Positions 43,170 through 50,832 of a stretch of DNA of 64,000 nucleotides are shown in pieces; position 1 is the stretch's first letter; every line of letters begins with the position of its first letter. The notes under the pieces were generated by a model that saw only the letters and a list, made by a program, of their open reading frames with translations, was not told where the DNA came from and did not search any database. The stretch comes from Amaricoccus sp003258405 (GTDB lineage: Bacteria; Pseudomonadota; Alphaproteobacteria; Rhodobacterales; Rhodobacteraceae). A program made the position numbers and the translations under genes. The stretch lies in contig NZ_CP171225.1 of the NCBI RefSeq assembly GCF_043226085.1, positions 3,224,001-3,288,000 of the forward strand. Reading direction: 5' to 3'.

Positions 43170-44234
43170 TTACTGGATCTGGTCGGCGGCGTAGTAGCCG
43201 CTTCCCACCAGGACCTCTTCCCAGTTGGCCGCCGTCACCGGAACCGGCTCCAGCAGATAGGAGGGCACGACCTTCACGCCGTTGTCGTAGGTCGTGGTGT
43301 CGTTGATTTCAGGCTCGCCGCCCTGAAGCAGCGCATCGACCATGCCGACGGTCACGCGGGCAAGCTCGCGGGTATCCTTGAAGATGGTGGAATACTGGTC
43401 GCCGCGCAGGATCGCCTTGACCGAGGGGATCTCCGCATCCTGGCCGGTGACGATCGGCATCGGCATGTCGCCCGAGCCGTAGCCGACGCCCTTGAGCGAG
43501 GAGATGATGCCGATGGAAAGCCCGTCATAGGGCGAGAGCACGCCATTCAGCTGCTGGTCGGTGTAGTTGGCCGAAAGCAGGTTGTCCATGCGGGCCTGGG
43601 CGACGGAGCCGTCCCAGCGCAGGGTGCCGACCGTGTCCATGCCCATCTGGCCGGAGGGAATGATGATATCGCCCGAGTCGATCATCGGCTGGAGCACGCT
43701 CATCGCGCCATTGTAGAAGAAGTAGGCGTTGTTGTCGTCCGGGCTGCCGCCGAAGAGCTCGATGGTCCACGGCTTCGCATCGGGGAAGCGTTCCTTCAGG
43801 CCGTCGACCAGCGTGGTGGCCTGCTGCACGCCCACCTTGAAGTTGTCGAAGGTAGCGTAATAGTCGACGTTGGCGCTGTCGCGGATCAGGCGGTCGTAGG
43901 CCACGACGCTGATATCGGCGGCATGCGCATTCTCGAGCGCGTTCGAGAGCGTGGTGCCGTCGATGGCCGCGATAACGAGCACGTTGACGCCCTTGGTGAT
44001 CATGTTCTCGATCTGGGCGAGCTGGTTCGGGATGTCATCCTCGGCGTATTGCAGGTCGGTGGTGTAGCCGGCCTCCTCGAACTGCTTCACCATGTTGTCG
44101 CCGTCGGAGATCCACCGCGCGGACGATTTCGTCGGCATGGCGATCCCGACATAACCCTTGTCTTCCGCCATCACGGAGGGCGCCGCCAGCGCCACGAGTA
44201 TGGTCGTCGCGAGTACGCGCGAGATGAGTTTCAT
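43170..44234 (-). CDS. chvE: Multiple-sugar periplasmic binding protein ChvE
   Basis: This 354-residue protein starts at ATG 44234. Residues 1-23 are a signal peptide ending VMA. The mature N-terminus is EDKGYVGIAMPTKSSARWIS, the ChvE pattern, followed by LVIAAIDGTTLSNALENA, IELFGGSPDDNNAYFFYNGA and PSVKAILRGDQYSTIFKDTR. ChvE binds arabinose, galactose, glucose and other monosaccharides for the GguAB importer; in Agrobacterium it also signals to VirA. The divergent LysR gene next to it matches the gbpR-chvE layout. Confidence 0.94.
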   Translation of the reverse strand: MKLISRVLATTILVALAAPSVMAEDKGYVGIAMPTKSSARWISDGDNMVKQFEEAGYTTDLQYAEDDIPNQLAQIENMITKGVNVLVIAAIDGTTLSNALENAHAADISVVAYDRLIRDSANVDYYATFDNFKVGVQQATTLVDGLKERFPDAKPWTIELFGGSPDDNNAYFFYNGAMSVLQPMIDSGDIIIPSGQMGMDTVGTLRWDGSVAQARMDNLLSANYTDQQLNGVLSPYDGLSIGIISSLKGVGYGSGDMPMPIVTGQDAEIPSVKAILRGDQYSTIFKDTRELARVTVGMVDALLQGGEPEINDTTTYDNGVKVVPSYLLEPVPVTAANWEEVLVGSGYYAADQIQ

Positions 44235-44426
44235 GAAGTCCTCCCTTTGGCCCGCCGCCCGGCTGCGCATGGGATGCGCGGGATGCCGGGCGATCACTCT
44301 TGGCGGGGCGCGCGCGCACGTCTTCGTGAGGCTGACCCCTGCGGCTGCGAGCGTGACAAGGTTAGACATTGCAATCAAATCAGCATATGGATGTAAGATA
44401 TATCATTTAAAGCATGTTGGCGTTCC
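44235..44426. promoter_or_regulatory. Divergent chvE/gbpR promoter region
   Basis: These 192 bases separate the chvE and LysR-gene starts. Bases 44360-44415 are A/T-rich, unlike the flanks. TATGGATGTAAGATA (TAT-N9-ATA, 44386-44400) is an imperfect dyad suited to a LysR-type regulator. TTGCAA at 44369 may be a -35 element toward the LysR gene. No exact operator can be assigned from one sequence. Confidence 0.4.
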
Positions 44427-45392
44427 ATGTCGCAAGACGACTACAAGCGGCGCGACGAACTCGTCCGCAAGGGATTGCGCTTCTCGCAGATCCGCCTGAT
44501 GGCGGCGCTGGAGGAAACCGGCCAGATCTCGGCGGCGGCGGCCCAGATGGCGATCACGCAGCCGGCGGCCTCGCGGCTTCTGGCCGAGCTCAACCGGACG
44601 ACCGGCACCGAGCTCTACGAGCGCCATGCGCGCGGCATCATCCTGACCGAGGCAGGGCGGCGCTTCGCGGCCTCCGCGCGCGCGATCCTGCGCCAGCTTG
44701 ACGATGCCCGCGACCAGATTGCCGAACTGAGCCAGGGGCTGCGCGGCCTCGTGCGCATCGGCGCGGTGACGGGGCCCGCGCTCGAGATCGTCCTGCCGGT
44801 CATTCGCGAGCTGCGCGTGACCTATCCGGAGATCGAGGTCGCGGTGATCGTGGATACCAGTGACAAGCTCTCCGAGGCCCTGCTCTCGCACGAACTGGAT
44901 TTCTATATCGGACGGCTGCTCGCCGATACCGATGCCCGCGCCGTCGAGATGCGCCCGATCGGGCCGGAGCCGGTCGGGCTCATCGTCCGTCTCGAGCATC
45001 CGCTGACGCGGAAGGAGGGGGTCAGGCTCGAGGATTGTCTCGTTTATGACTGGGTGATGCAGCCGCCGGGGGGGCTGCAGCGTCGGGCGGTCGAGACATA
45101 CCTGCTCGAGACCGGCTACCGCCTGCCGCAGCGGGTGTTGGGCACGTCCTCGCTGCTGCTGACGCTCGCGATCATCAGCGAGACCAACGCGATTGCTCCG
45201 GTGGCGCGATCGGTCGGCGAGTTCTACACCGCCCGGAGCGGGCTCGGGGGCAATATCCGGCTGCTGGACGTCACGCCCGATCTCGCGGTCTCGACCTATT
45301 CGCTCATCCAGCGGCACGGGGAGCGGCCGCCGCCGCCGGTCGCCCGCGTGCTCGATCTGATCGGAAAGCAGATTGCGCGGCTCGGCGGCTAG
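44427..45392 (+). CDS. gbpR: LysR-type regulator, GbpR-like
   Basis: This 321-residue protein starts at ATG 44427. Residues 17-76 are the LysR winged helix: FSQIRLMAALEETGQISAAA, TQPAASRLLAELNR, then LYERHARGIILTEAG. The rest is a periplasmic-binding-like inducer domain. It is divergent from chvE, the layout of Agrobacterium gbpR, whose product activates chvE with L-arabinose, D-galactose or D-fucose. By analogy it should control chvE-gguAB and perhaps the linked catabolic genes. It converges with the large secreted protein gene, 25 bases apart. Confidence 0.88.
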   Translation: MSQDDYKRRDELVRKGLRFSQIRLMAALEETGQISAAAAQMAITQPAASRLLAELNRTTGTELYERHARGIILTEAGRRFAASARAILRQLDDARDQIAELSQGLRGLVRIGAVTGPALEIVLPVIRELRVTYPEIEVAVIVDTSDKLSEALLSHELDFYIGRLLADTDARAVEMRPIGPEPVGLIVRLEHPLTRKEGVRLEDCLVYDWVMQPPGGLQRRAVETYLLETGYRLPQRVLGTSSLLLTLAIISETNAIAPVARSVGEFYTARSGLGGNIRLLDVTPDLAVSTYSLIQRHGERPPPPVARVLDLIGKQIARLGG

Positions 45393-45417
45393 TGCCGCGC
45401 GGGCGGCCGGCGGCGGA

Positions 45418-47727
45418 TCAGTCCTTGGCGAGCAGGGACTGGATGAAGTCTTCGAGCTTGCCCCCGGTCGCGAGCAGGCGGCGCGCGGCATCGAGGCTCG
45501 GATCCTCGAGCTGGGGAAGGGGTTCCACAAAGGCCTGATCCGGAGCGAGGGCCGAAGGATCCTCCGAGGGCGGGGGCGCGGCTGTTTCGCCCGTGCGTGT
45601 CGCCATGTAGCGGGCCATGGAGGCGCGCTCGGGGTCGGTGACGGCTTCGCCGGCCCGCGGCCAGTCGCCCGAGGGCCAAGCCAGGGAGGCCGCCTCGGCA
45701 TCGAGCCCCGCGGCGTCGAGCTCCGCCTGCGCCGCGGTGAAATCACCCTCGATGAAGAACGATCGCGCGCGCAGGTCGGCGGCTTCGGCGCCGTCCATGT
45801 CCTTGAGCACCCGCCGCACCATCGGCGCATCGCCTTGGGTCAGATAGGCCCGCGCCAGCAGCAGCCGCCCGGCGGCGTCGCGCCCGGCGGCGGGAATGAC
45901 GATGCTCTGGGCGGCCTTGGCGAGGCCGAGTTCGAGCAGCCTGGATGCGATCTCCTCGCGGGCGGCGTCGTTCTCGGGCATCTCGGAGATGAGATCGCCT
46001 GAAGCGAGAATGATCCGGGCATAGGTTGCGGGGCCGACACGCTGGGGGTCGGCGCTCGCGAGGACATGCACCGCGACGCTGTCGAGAAAGGCGTCGGCGG
46101 CGGTATCGGCCTTGGCATCGCGAATTTCCTCCACGGCCTCACCGAGATTGCCGCGTGCGGCCAGCGCGCGGGCCAGCAGGGCGCGGAGCGGTGCCTCATC
46201 GGGCGTCCGGCGGTTCTCGAGCGCCGCGCTGCGCAGGTCGGTCACGGTGCGGTCGGGAATGGCGAAGTTCTCCACGAGTGCGATCTCGACCATCCGCTCG
46301 AGCGCCTCGATTGCGTTGGGTGCGCTGTGCTCGACGAGGCCGGACATGATCCGGATCGCGGGGACAGGTTCGCCTTCGGCGGCCTTGAGACGCGCGGTGA
46401 CGAGAACGAGTTCGGCCGATGGCGGATCGCCCACGCGCGACAGCGTGTCGAAGATGAGCTGCGCCTCGTGCGGCCGGCCGGCATCAAGGAGGTTGCCGAT
46501 GAGGTGCGGCCCGATCAGCATGCGCAGATCCGGCGGCAGGTCGGCAAACGCCTCCTGAACCGTTGCAAAGTGATCGGCGTCGCGGAAGGCGGGTGTGGTG
46601 CCTGCGACCGCGAGCCACATGCCGTGGCGCCCGGGGCAGATGGTGTCGCGCGAGAGGGGCCCGAACGGCGTGACCGCACGGCCGTCCACGACGCGGGCAA
46701 GATCGATCAGCAGCCGCTTGTCCGGGGTCTCGACGTCGAAATCCGTGAGCAGGGTTTCGGCCTCGGCCCCGAAGCCGTAGCGAATGTAGAGCTTGGCAAG
46801 CTCGACGACCGCGACCGGATTGACCTGGTCGAATTCGCCGTAGAGCCGCTGGCGCAGTTCGGGCACCTGGTCGAAGAGCGGCTTCGTGGTGCTCCAGTAG
46901 CCGATGTCGAGGCGATAGTCCGGCACGCAATCAGGCGGCAGGACGGGTTGTGTCAGGCGGTCCGTCGCACGCGCGCTGTAGCGGTCGAAGACCGTCGTCG
47001 CCTGGATCTGGTCGGACGCGAACAGGCCCTCGAGGCCATCGCCGGAGCGCGGCTGGGGCGGCATGGCGAGCGGAAGTGCAGGCGGTTCGCTTTCTTCCGG
47101 GGCGTTCGGGAGCGCGGGAGGCGTGGTTTCCGCAAACTCGGGATAGGCTTCGGAGAGGCTTGTCGGCGGGGGGCCTTCGGCGGTTTCCGCCGGGGAGTCC
47201 TTGGCGGGCGGCAGCGTGACGAGGCCCTGTTCGGCGGCACGTTCGATCTGGCGCAGGAGGTTTTCCTCGGCGTTGTAGACGAGGGCCGACTCCCGGGCCT
47301 CGCGGGCGGCCGGATCTTCGGCCTCGGCCTGGGTCGGGGTGACCTCGGCGGGCGCGGCATCGCGGTCGGCGATATCGAGCGCGAGATACTGCGCGCCGAC
47401 GAAGGACGTGCTCACCCGGCATTCGCAGTCGAGCTCGACGGTGATGCGCGTGCCCGCCGGGGTGATTTCACTCCTTACGCTGGTGATGCGGGTGCGCGGA
47501 ATCTTGTCGAAGACGCCGGCGGTGGTGAAGGTGAGCGGCTTGCCGGGAAAGGTCACGACCGCACGCCCGGGGCCGGTTTCGAGAGACCATTCGGTCTGCG
47601 GCTCGACCTGCATCACCAGCCGTGAGAAACCGTCATGCTCGCCGCTGCGGATCGCGCCGCCCTCGGCGCCGAACGCCGGGGCGGCGCCGATCATCAGCGC
47701 AAGGCCGAGGGGAAGCGCGTGTCGCAT
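45418..47727 (-). CDS. Large secreted helical-repeat protein of the motility operon
   Basis: This 769-residue protein has a signal peptide (about residues 1-20, AFG). Residues 25-125 look like an AMIN-like beta domain (FSRLVMQVEPQTEWSLETGP, then TRITSVRSEITPAG and YLALDIADRD). A Pro/Glu-rich linker (about 125-250) is followed by TPR-like alpha-helical repeats to the C-terminus, with one Cys pair in the middle (DCVPDY and TICPGRHG). I recognise no catalytic motif. Its start overlaps the motA stop as TGATG, so it is translated with motA. A periplasmic role in stator or flagellar function is inferred from that coupling alone. Confidence 0.82.
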   Translation of the reverse strand: MRHALPLGLALMIGAAPAFGAEGGAIRSGEHDGFSRLVMQVEPQTEWSLETGPGRAVVTFPGKPLTFTTAGVFDKIPRTRITSVRSEITPAGTRITVELDCECRVSTSFVGAQYLALDIADRDAAPAEVTPTQAEAEDPAAREARESALVYNAEENLLRQIERAAEQGLVTLPPAKDSPAETAEGPPPTSLSEAYPEFAETTPPALPNAPEESEPPALPLAMPPQPRSGDGLEGLFASDQIQATTVFDRYSARATDRLTQPVLPPDCVPDYRLDIGYWSTTKPLFDQVPELRQRLYGEFDQVNPVAVVELAKLYIRYGFGAEAETLLTDFDVETPDKRLLIDLARVVDGRAVTPFGPLSRDTICPGRHGMWLAVAGTTPAFRDADHFATVQEAFADLPPDLRMLIGPHLIGNLLDAGRPHEAQLIFDTLSRVGDPPSAELVLVTARLKAAEGEPVPAIRIMSGLVEHSAPNAIEALERMVEIALVENFAIPDRTVTDLRSAALENRRTPDEAPLRALLARALAARGNLGEAVEEIRDAKADTAADAFLDSVAVHVLASADPQRVGPATYARIILASGDLISEMPENDAAREEIASRLLELGLAKAAQSIVIPAAGRDAAGRLLLARAYLTQGDAPMVRRVLKDMDGAEAADLRARSFFIEGDFTAAQAELDAAGLDAEAASLAWPSGDWPRAGEAVTDPERASMARYMATRTGETAAPPPSEDPSALAPDQAFVEPLPQLEDPSLDAARRLLATGGKLEDFIQSLLAKD

Positions 47728-48599
47728 CAGGCGGCCATGCTGTGCTTGGAGTCCTTCAGCGCGCCTTCGAGCTCGTCGTAGGAGGGGCGCAGGCCCGCGG
47801 GCGTATTCTGGCGGCCCACCTCGACGCAGATGTTGGGCGCATGCTGGTGCAGATAGGCGACCATCACCTCGCGGATCAGGTTGTAGAAATGCTGGTCCTC
47901 GTCGATCACCGCCTTCACGCGGGCCGCGAACGGACCGACGAAGCCATAGGCCAGGAACACGCCGAGAAAGGTGCCGACGAGGGCGCCGCCGATCATGCCG
48001 CCGAGGATCGCGGGCGGCTGGTCGATCGAAGCCATCGTCTTGATGACGCCGAGAACGGCGGCGACGATCCCGAGCGCGGGCAGGCCGTCGGCGGTCGACT
48101 GGAGCGTGTGGGCCGAGTGCAGCGCGCTCTGGTAGCTCGCCTCGATGCGCTTGGAGAGCACCTCCTCGACCTGATGCGGATCGTCGTAGTTCATCGAGGC
48201 CGAACGCAGCGTGTCGCAGATGAGCGCCACCCCCTCCTTGTCCTTGAGGATCTTGGGGTAGGCGCCGAAGATCGGCGAGGCCGCCGGGTCCTCGATGTGA
48301 TTGTCGAGCAGGACGGGGTTCGTGCGGGCAATATGGATGAGCTGGAACATCAGGCAGAGCAGGTCCTGATAATCCTTGGTCTTCCAGTGCGCGCCCTTGA
48401 AGACCTTGCTGATGTCCTTGGCGGTTTGCTTGATGCCGTGCGTGTCGTTGGAAATGATGAAGGCGCCGAGGGCGGCGCCGGCGATGGTCATGATTTCGTG
48501 GGGTGCCGCGTGCAGGATGATCTCGATCTTGCCCCCGGCGAGCATGTAACCGCCAAAAACCATGGCGAAAACGATGGCGATACCGACCAATCCGATCAT
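47727..48599 (-). CDS. motA: Flagellar stator protein MotA
   Basis: This 290-residue membrane protein has four transmembrane helices, with the MotA blocks MIGLVGIAIVFAMVFGGYML and LPALGIVAAVLGVIKTMASI. The large cytoplasmic loop between helices 2 and 3 carries the charged residues that contact FliG. MotA with MotB forms the ion-driven stator. No motB gene is in this window. Its stop is coupled to the secreted repeat protein, and a CtrA-like box lies 70 bases upstream (48669-48683), in a 207-base gap after the motE-like gene. Confidence 0.95.
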   Translation of the reverse strand: MIGLVGIAIVFAMVFGGYMLAGGKIEIILHAAPHEIMTIAGAALGAFIISNDTHGIKQTAKDISKVFKGAHWKTKDYQDLLCLMFQLIHIARTNPVLLDNHIEDPAASPIFGAYPKILKDKEGVALICDTLRSASMNYDDPHQVEEVLSKRIEASYQSALHSAHTLQSTADGLPALGIVAAVLGVIKTMASIDQPPAILGGMIGGALVGTFLGVFLAYGFVGPFAARVKAVIDEDQHFYNLIREVMVAYLHQHAPNICVEVGRQNTPAGLRPSYDELEGALKDSKHSMAA

Positions 48600-48668
48600 G
48601 ACACTACTCGACTGATAAAGCGCGTTATGCGCGAACTCTTCCTTGGGCGGCTTCTAGCCGATCATCCT

Positions 48669-48683
48669 TTAAGAAACCTTCAA
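48669..48683. promoter_or_regulatory. CtrA-like box upstream of motA
   Basis: TTAA-N7-TCAA (TTAAGAAACCTTCAA) has one mismatch to the CtrA consensus TTAA-N7-TTAA. It lies 70 bases before the motA start, in the 207-base gap behind the motE-like gene, where an internal promoter would be expected. The gap shows no other gene. Confidence 0.35.
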
Positions 48684-48806
48684 GCGCCGGGGGTTAGAGC
48701 GCAGACGGTTCGGATTGAAGCGGCCCGAAGCCGGGATCTCGCTCCGATGCGTTGCAGGGAGCCGTATCCTCTTGCCGGCCGCGATCTGGTCCGGAATGGT
48801 CCTGGT

Positions 48807-49391
48807 CTACTGGGTCGGCACGGCCGAGTTGCGGCTCGCGATCACGAGTGTCACGGCATAGGCGGCATCGGGCTCCATGCCGGCAAGCACACTCGCGGTG
48901 ATCTCGGGGCGCATGCGGGCGAGGAGCCCTGCGGCGAAGCTTACGTCCATGCGCTCGAAGATGCGGGCGGCGTCGCCGGGTTTCATGTTCTCGTAGACCG
49001 TCGTCATCCGATCGATGTCGCGCTCGGCGGCCTTGTCGGCCTGGGCCAGCGTGCCTTCGAGGTTGCGCTGGGCGGTCTCGAAGGCGGCGAGCTGCTCCTT
49101 GAGTTTCTGCTCGGCGACGCTCAGCGCCTGGGCCCGGTCGGCGAGCTGGGCGGCCTTGTCATCGAGCTGGGTCTCGCGATCGCGGATGGCGAGCAGCAGC
49201 GCATCGGCCTCCGCCGTTCCGAGCGGGCTGCCCGAAGGATTTTGCGCGATCCCGGAATTGCCCGCCATCGTGCCGAGACCTTCGGCGAAGGCGGGTGCGC
49301 TCTCCGCAAGCCGGATGACGGCGGAGCCGACGAAGCAGGCGACAATGAGGCTGAGGCCCCCGATCGCGGGGGCGGAGGTCCGGGCTGCCAT
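48807..49391 (-). CDS. MotE-like flagellar protein with MgtE_N-type domain
   Basis: This 194-residue protein has one N-terminal transmembrane helix (about residues 10-28), a coiled coil (about 65-125) and a helical domain at 125-185 with MKPGDAARIFERMD and LLARMRPEITASVLAGMEPD. The latter resembles the MgtE N-terminal fold seen in MotE, a periplasmic chaperone-like protein for MotC in Sinorhizobium. It lies 3 bases after the DUF6468-like gene. A motility role is supported by the context. Confidence 0.78.
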   Translation of the reverse strand: MAARTSAPAIGGLSLIVACFVGSAVIRLAESAPAFAEGLGTMAGNSGIAQNPSGSPLGTAEADALLLAIRDRETQLDDKAAQLADRAQALSVAEQKLKEQLAAFETAQRNLEGTLAQADKAAERDIDRMTTVYENMKPGDAARIFERMDVSFAAGLLARMRPEITASVLAGMEPDAAYAVTLVIASRNSAVPTQ

Positions 49392-49394
49392 CGC

Positions 49395-50159
49395 TTAGCG
49401 GTTTCCTCCTCCAGCGGCTAGGGAGCTCAGGGCTTCCAGCAGGTCTTCCTCGCTGTTGACGGGCTGCAGTGCCGCGCGGTTGCGGAGCGGGTTGCCGAGC
49501 GGGGGAAGGGGCCGGGGTTTCGGAAGGTCCACCTCCGTGGTCTCGCGCGGCTTCTGGGGCCGGAGCCGCAACAGGGCTGCCCCCCTGCGCGGCTTCGCCG
49601 GCGCTGCGGGGGCCTCCTCGACGGCGGCAACGGTTTCCTGGGGCTGCGGTGCCTCGGGCTCCGGAGCGGCGGCAGGAGTGTCCGCTGTGTCATCGGCCGG
49701 TTGCGGCGCCATTGCCTGCGCTGATCTGGGCTCCGCGGCGGGCGCCGGAGCCTCGGGCGCGGCCGGCTGCACGGCGGGGCGTGCAGCGGCGGGTGCGGTG
49801 GCGGGAGCCTCCGGTTCCGGCGTGGCAGAGTGGCGCATCCGTTCTCCGGCCTGCGCGATCTGGAAGCGGAGATTGCGCTCTGCGTCCCGCGCCGAATGGG
49901 TCACACGCACCAGGGCATCGGCACTGTCCTGGGCCTTGGTGATCAGGCTTTGGAGCTCCTTGCGGCCGGTTTTTTCCTTGTTGCGCGACTCCTCGAGCGT
50001 CGTGCGGGCGAGCTCGATCTGGCGCGTCAGTGTCACGATCGCGGCCCCGAGCCCCTTGTCTAGCGATTTGAGATCCTTGACGCGGCGCGACAGCACCCAG
50101 CAGTACCCGCCGGCAAAGAGCGTCGCCGCCATCAGGAGGCCGTTCATCAGCAATTCCAT
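49395..50159 (-). CDS. Flagellar-cluster membrane protein, DUF6468-like
   Basis: This 254-residue protein has one N-terminal transmembrane helix (about residues 4-22), a short coiled coil (RRVKDLKSLDKGLGAAIVTL to about residue 105), and a long Pro/Ala/Glu-rich tail (about 110-200), probably disordered. The N-terminal 100 residues fit the DUF6468 pattern found beside fliL in alphaproteobacterial motility operons. No enzymatic motif is seen. It lies 12 bases after fliL and 3 bases before the motE-like gene. Confidence 0.72.
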   Translation of the reverse strand: MELLMNGLLMAATLFAGGYCWVLSRRVKDLKSLDKGLGAAIVTLTRQIELARTTLEESRNKEKTGRKELQSLITKAQDSADALVRVTHSARDAERNLRFQIAQAGERMRHSATPEPEAPATAPAAARPAVQPAAPEAPAPAAEPRSAQAMAPQPADDTADTPAAAPEPEAPQPQETVAAVEEAPAAPAKPRRGAALLRLRPQKPRETTEVDLPKPRPLPPLGNPLRNRAALQPVNSEEDLLEALSSLAAGGGNR

Positions 50160-50171
50160 TGCGCTGCCTCC

Positions 50172-50678
50172 TCAGTTGAGAACGAATTCGGTGATGAGCA
50201 GATCCCGCACCATGCCATCGCCCGCGACGACCTGGATGCGCCGCAGCATCTGGGCGCGGAGGCGCGCGGCCGAGGAAGGGCTCTCGAGGTCCTTCACGTC
50301 CACGGCGCGGAGGTAGGTGTTGAGCACATCGAGGATGCGCGGCATCAAGGCGGCGACCGCCTCGGCCTGTCCGGGGGCGACCTCGAGCTCGCCGGTGAAA
50401 CGCAGGTTCCGTGCCGAAGCTTCGCGCGGGAGCGAGATCACTATTTGTTCAATCGGCACGAAACTCACCTGCTGGAGCACGGCTTCCACCGCCGCGTGCG
50501 GGTCATGCGCCGCTTCCTCCCCGCCACCCTTCGAATCGAGCAGGCCGGAGTAGACCGCGAAAAATCCGCCACCGCCGAGGATCAAGGCGCCAAGAATGCC
50601 GAAGATCAGCGGCTTCTTTCCAGAGGGTTTCTTGACGGGGGGGGCAGTCTCCCCGGATTCCAAGGCTGCATCGGTCAT
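50172..50678 (-). CDS. fliL: Flagellar basal-body protein FliL
   Basis: This 168-residue protein has a short cytoplasmic N-terminus, one transmembrane helix (about residues 24-45, PLIFGILGALILGGGGFFAV), and a periplasmic SPFH/stomatin-like domain with FVPIEQIVISLP and the end RDLLITEFVLN. FliL surrounds the stator and supports torque. It is the first gene of the leftward operon. It diverges from fliF across a 154-base region that contains a CtrA-like box. Confidence 0.92.
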   Translation of the reverse strand: MTDAALESGETAPPVKKPSGKKPLIFGILGALILGGGGFFAVYSGLLDSKGGGEEAAHDPHAAVEAVLQQVSFVPIEQIVISLPREASARNLRFTGELEVAPGQAEAVAALMPRILDVLNTYLRAVDVKDLESPSSAARLRAQMLRRIQVVAGDGMVRDLLITEFVLN

Positions 50679-50732
50679 GCGGGTTCCGGCGAAAGAATTG
50701 GCTGTGTGTCCAGCAATCTAACCGGCTCATCA

Positions 50733-50747
50733 CTAACCAAATGTTAA
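50733..50747. promoter_or_regulatory. CtrA-like box between fliL and fliF
   Basis: CTAA-N7-TTAA on the plus strand (ACTAACCAAATGTTAAG region) reads TTAA-N7-TTAG on the other strand, one mismatch from the CtrA consensus. It is about 55 bases before fliL and 86 bases before fliF, right for controlling both divergent operons. A second CTAACC occurs 15 bases to the left. Confidence 0.5.
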
Positions 50748-50832
50748 GCCTGTTCCTCCGAATATCGGCCCTGGAAATGAGCGCCTTACCCTTGCGCCAT
50801 CCATGGGCCATCCAGAGGAATGTTGATCCGCC

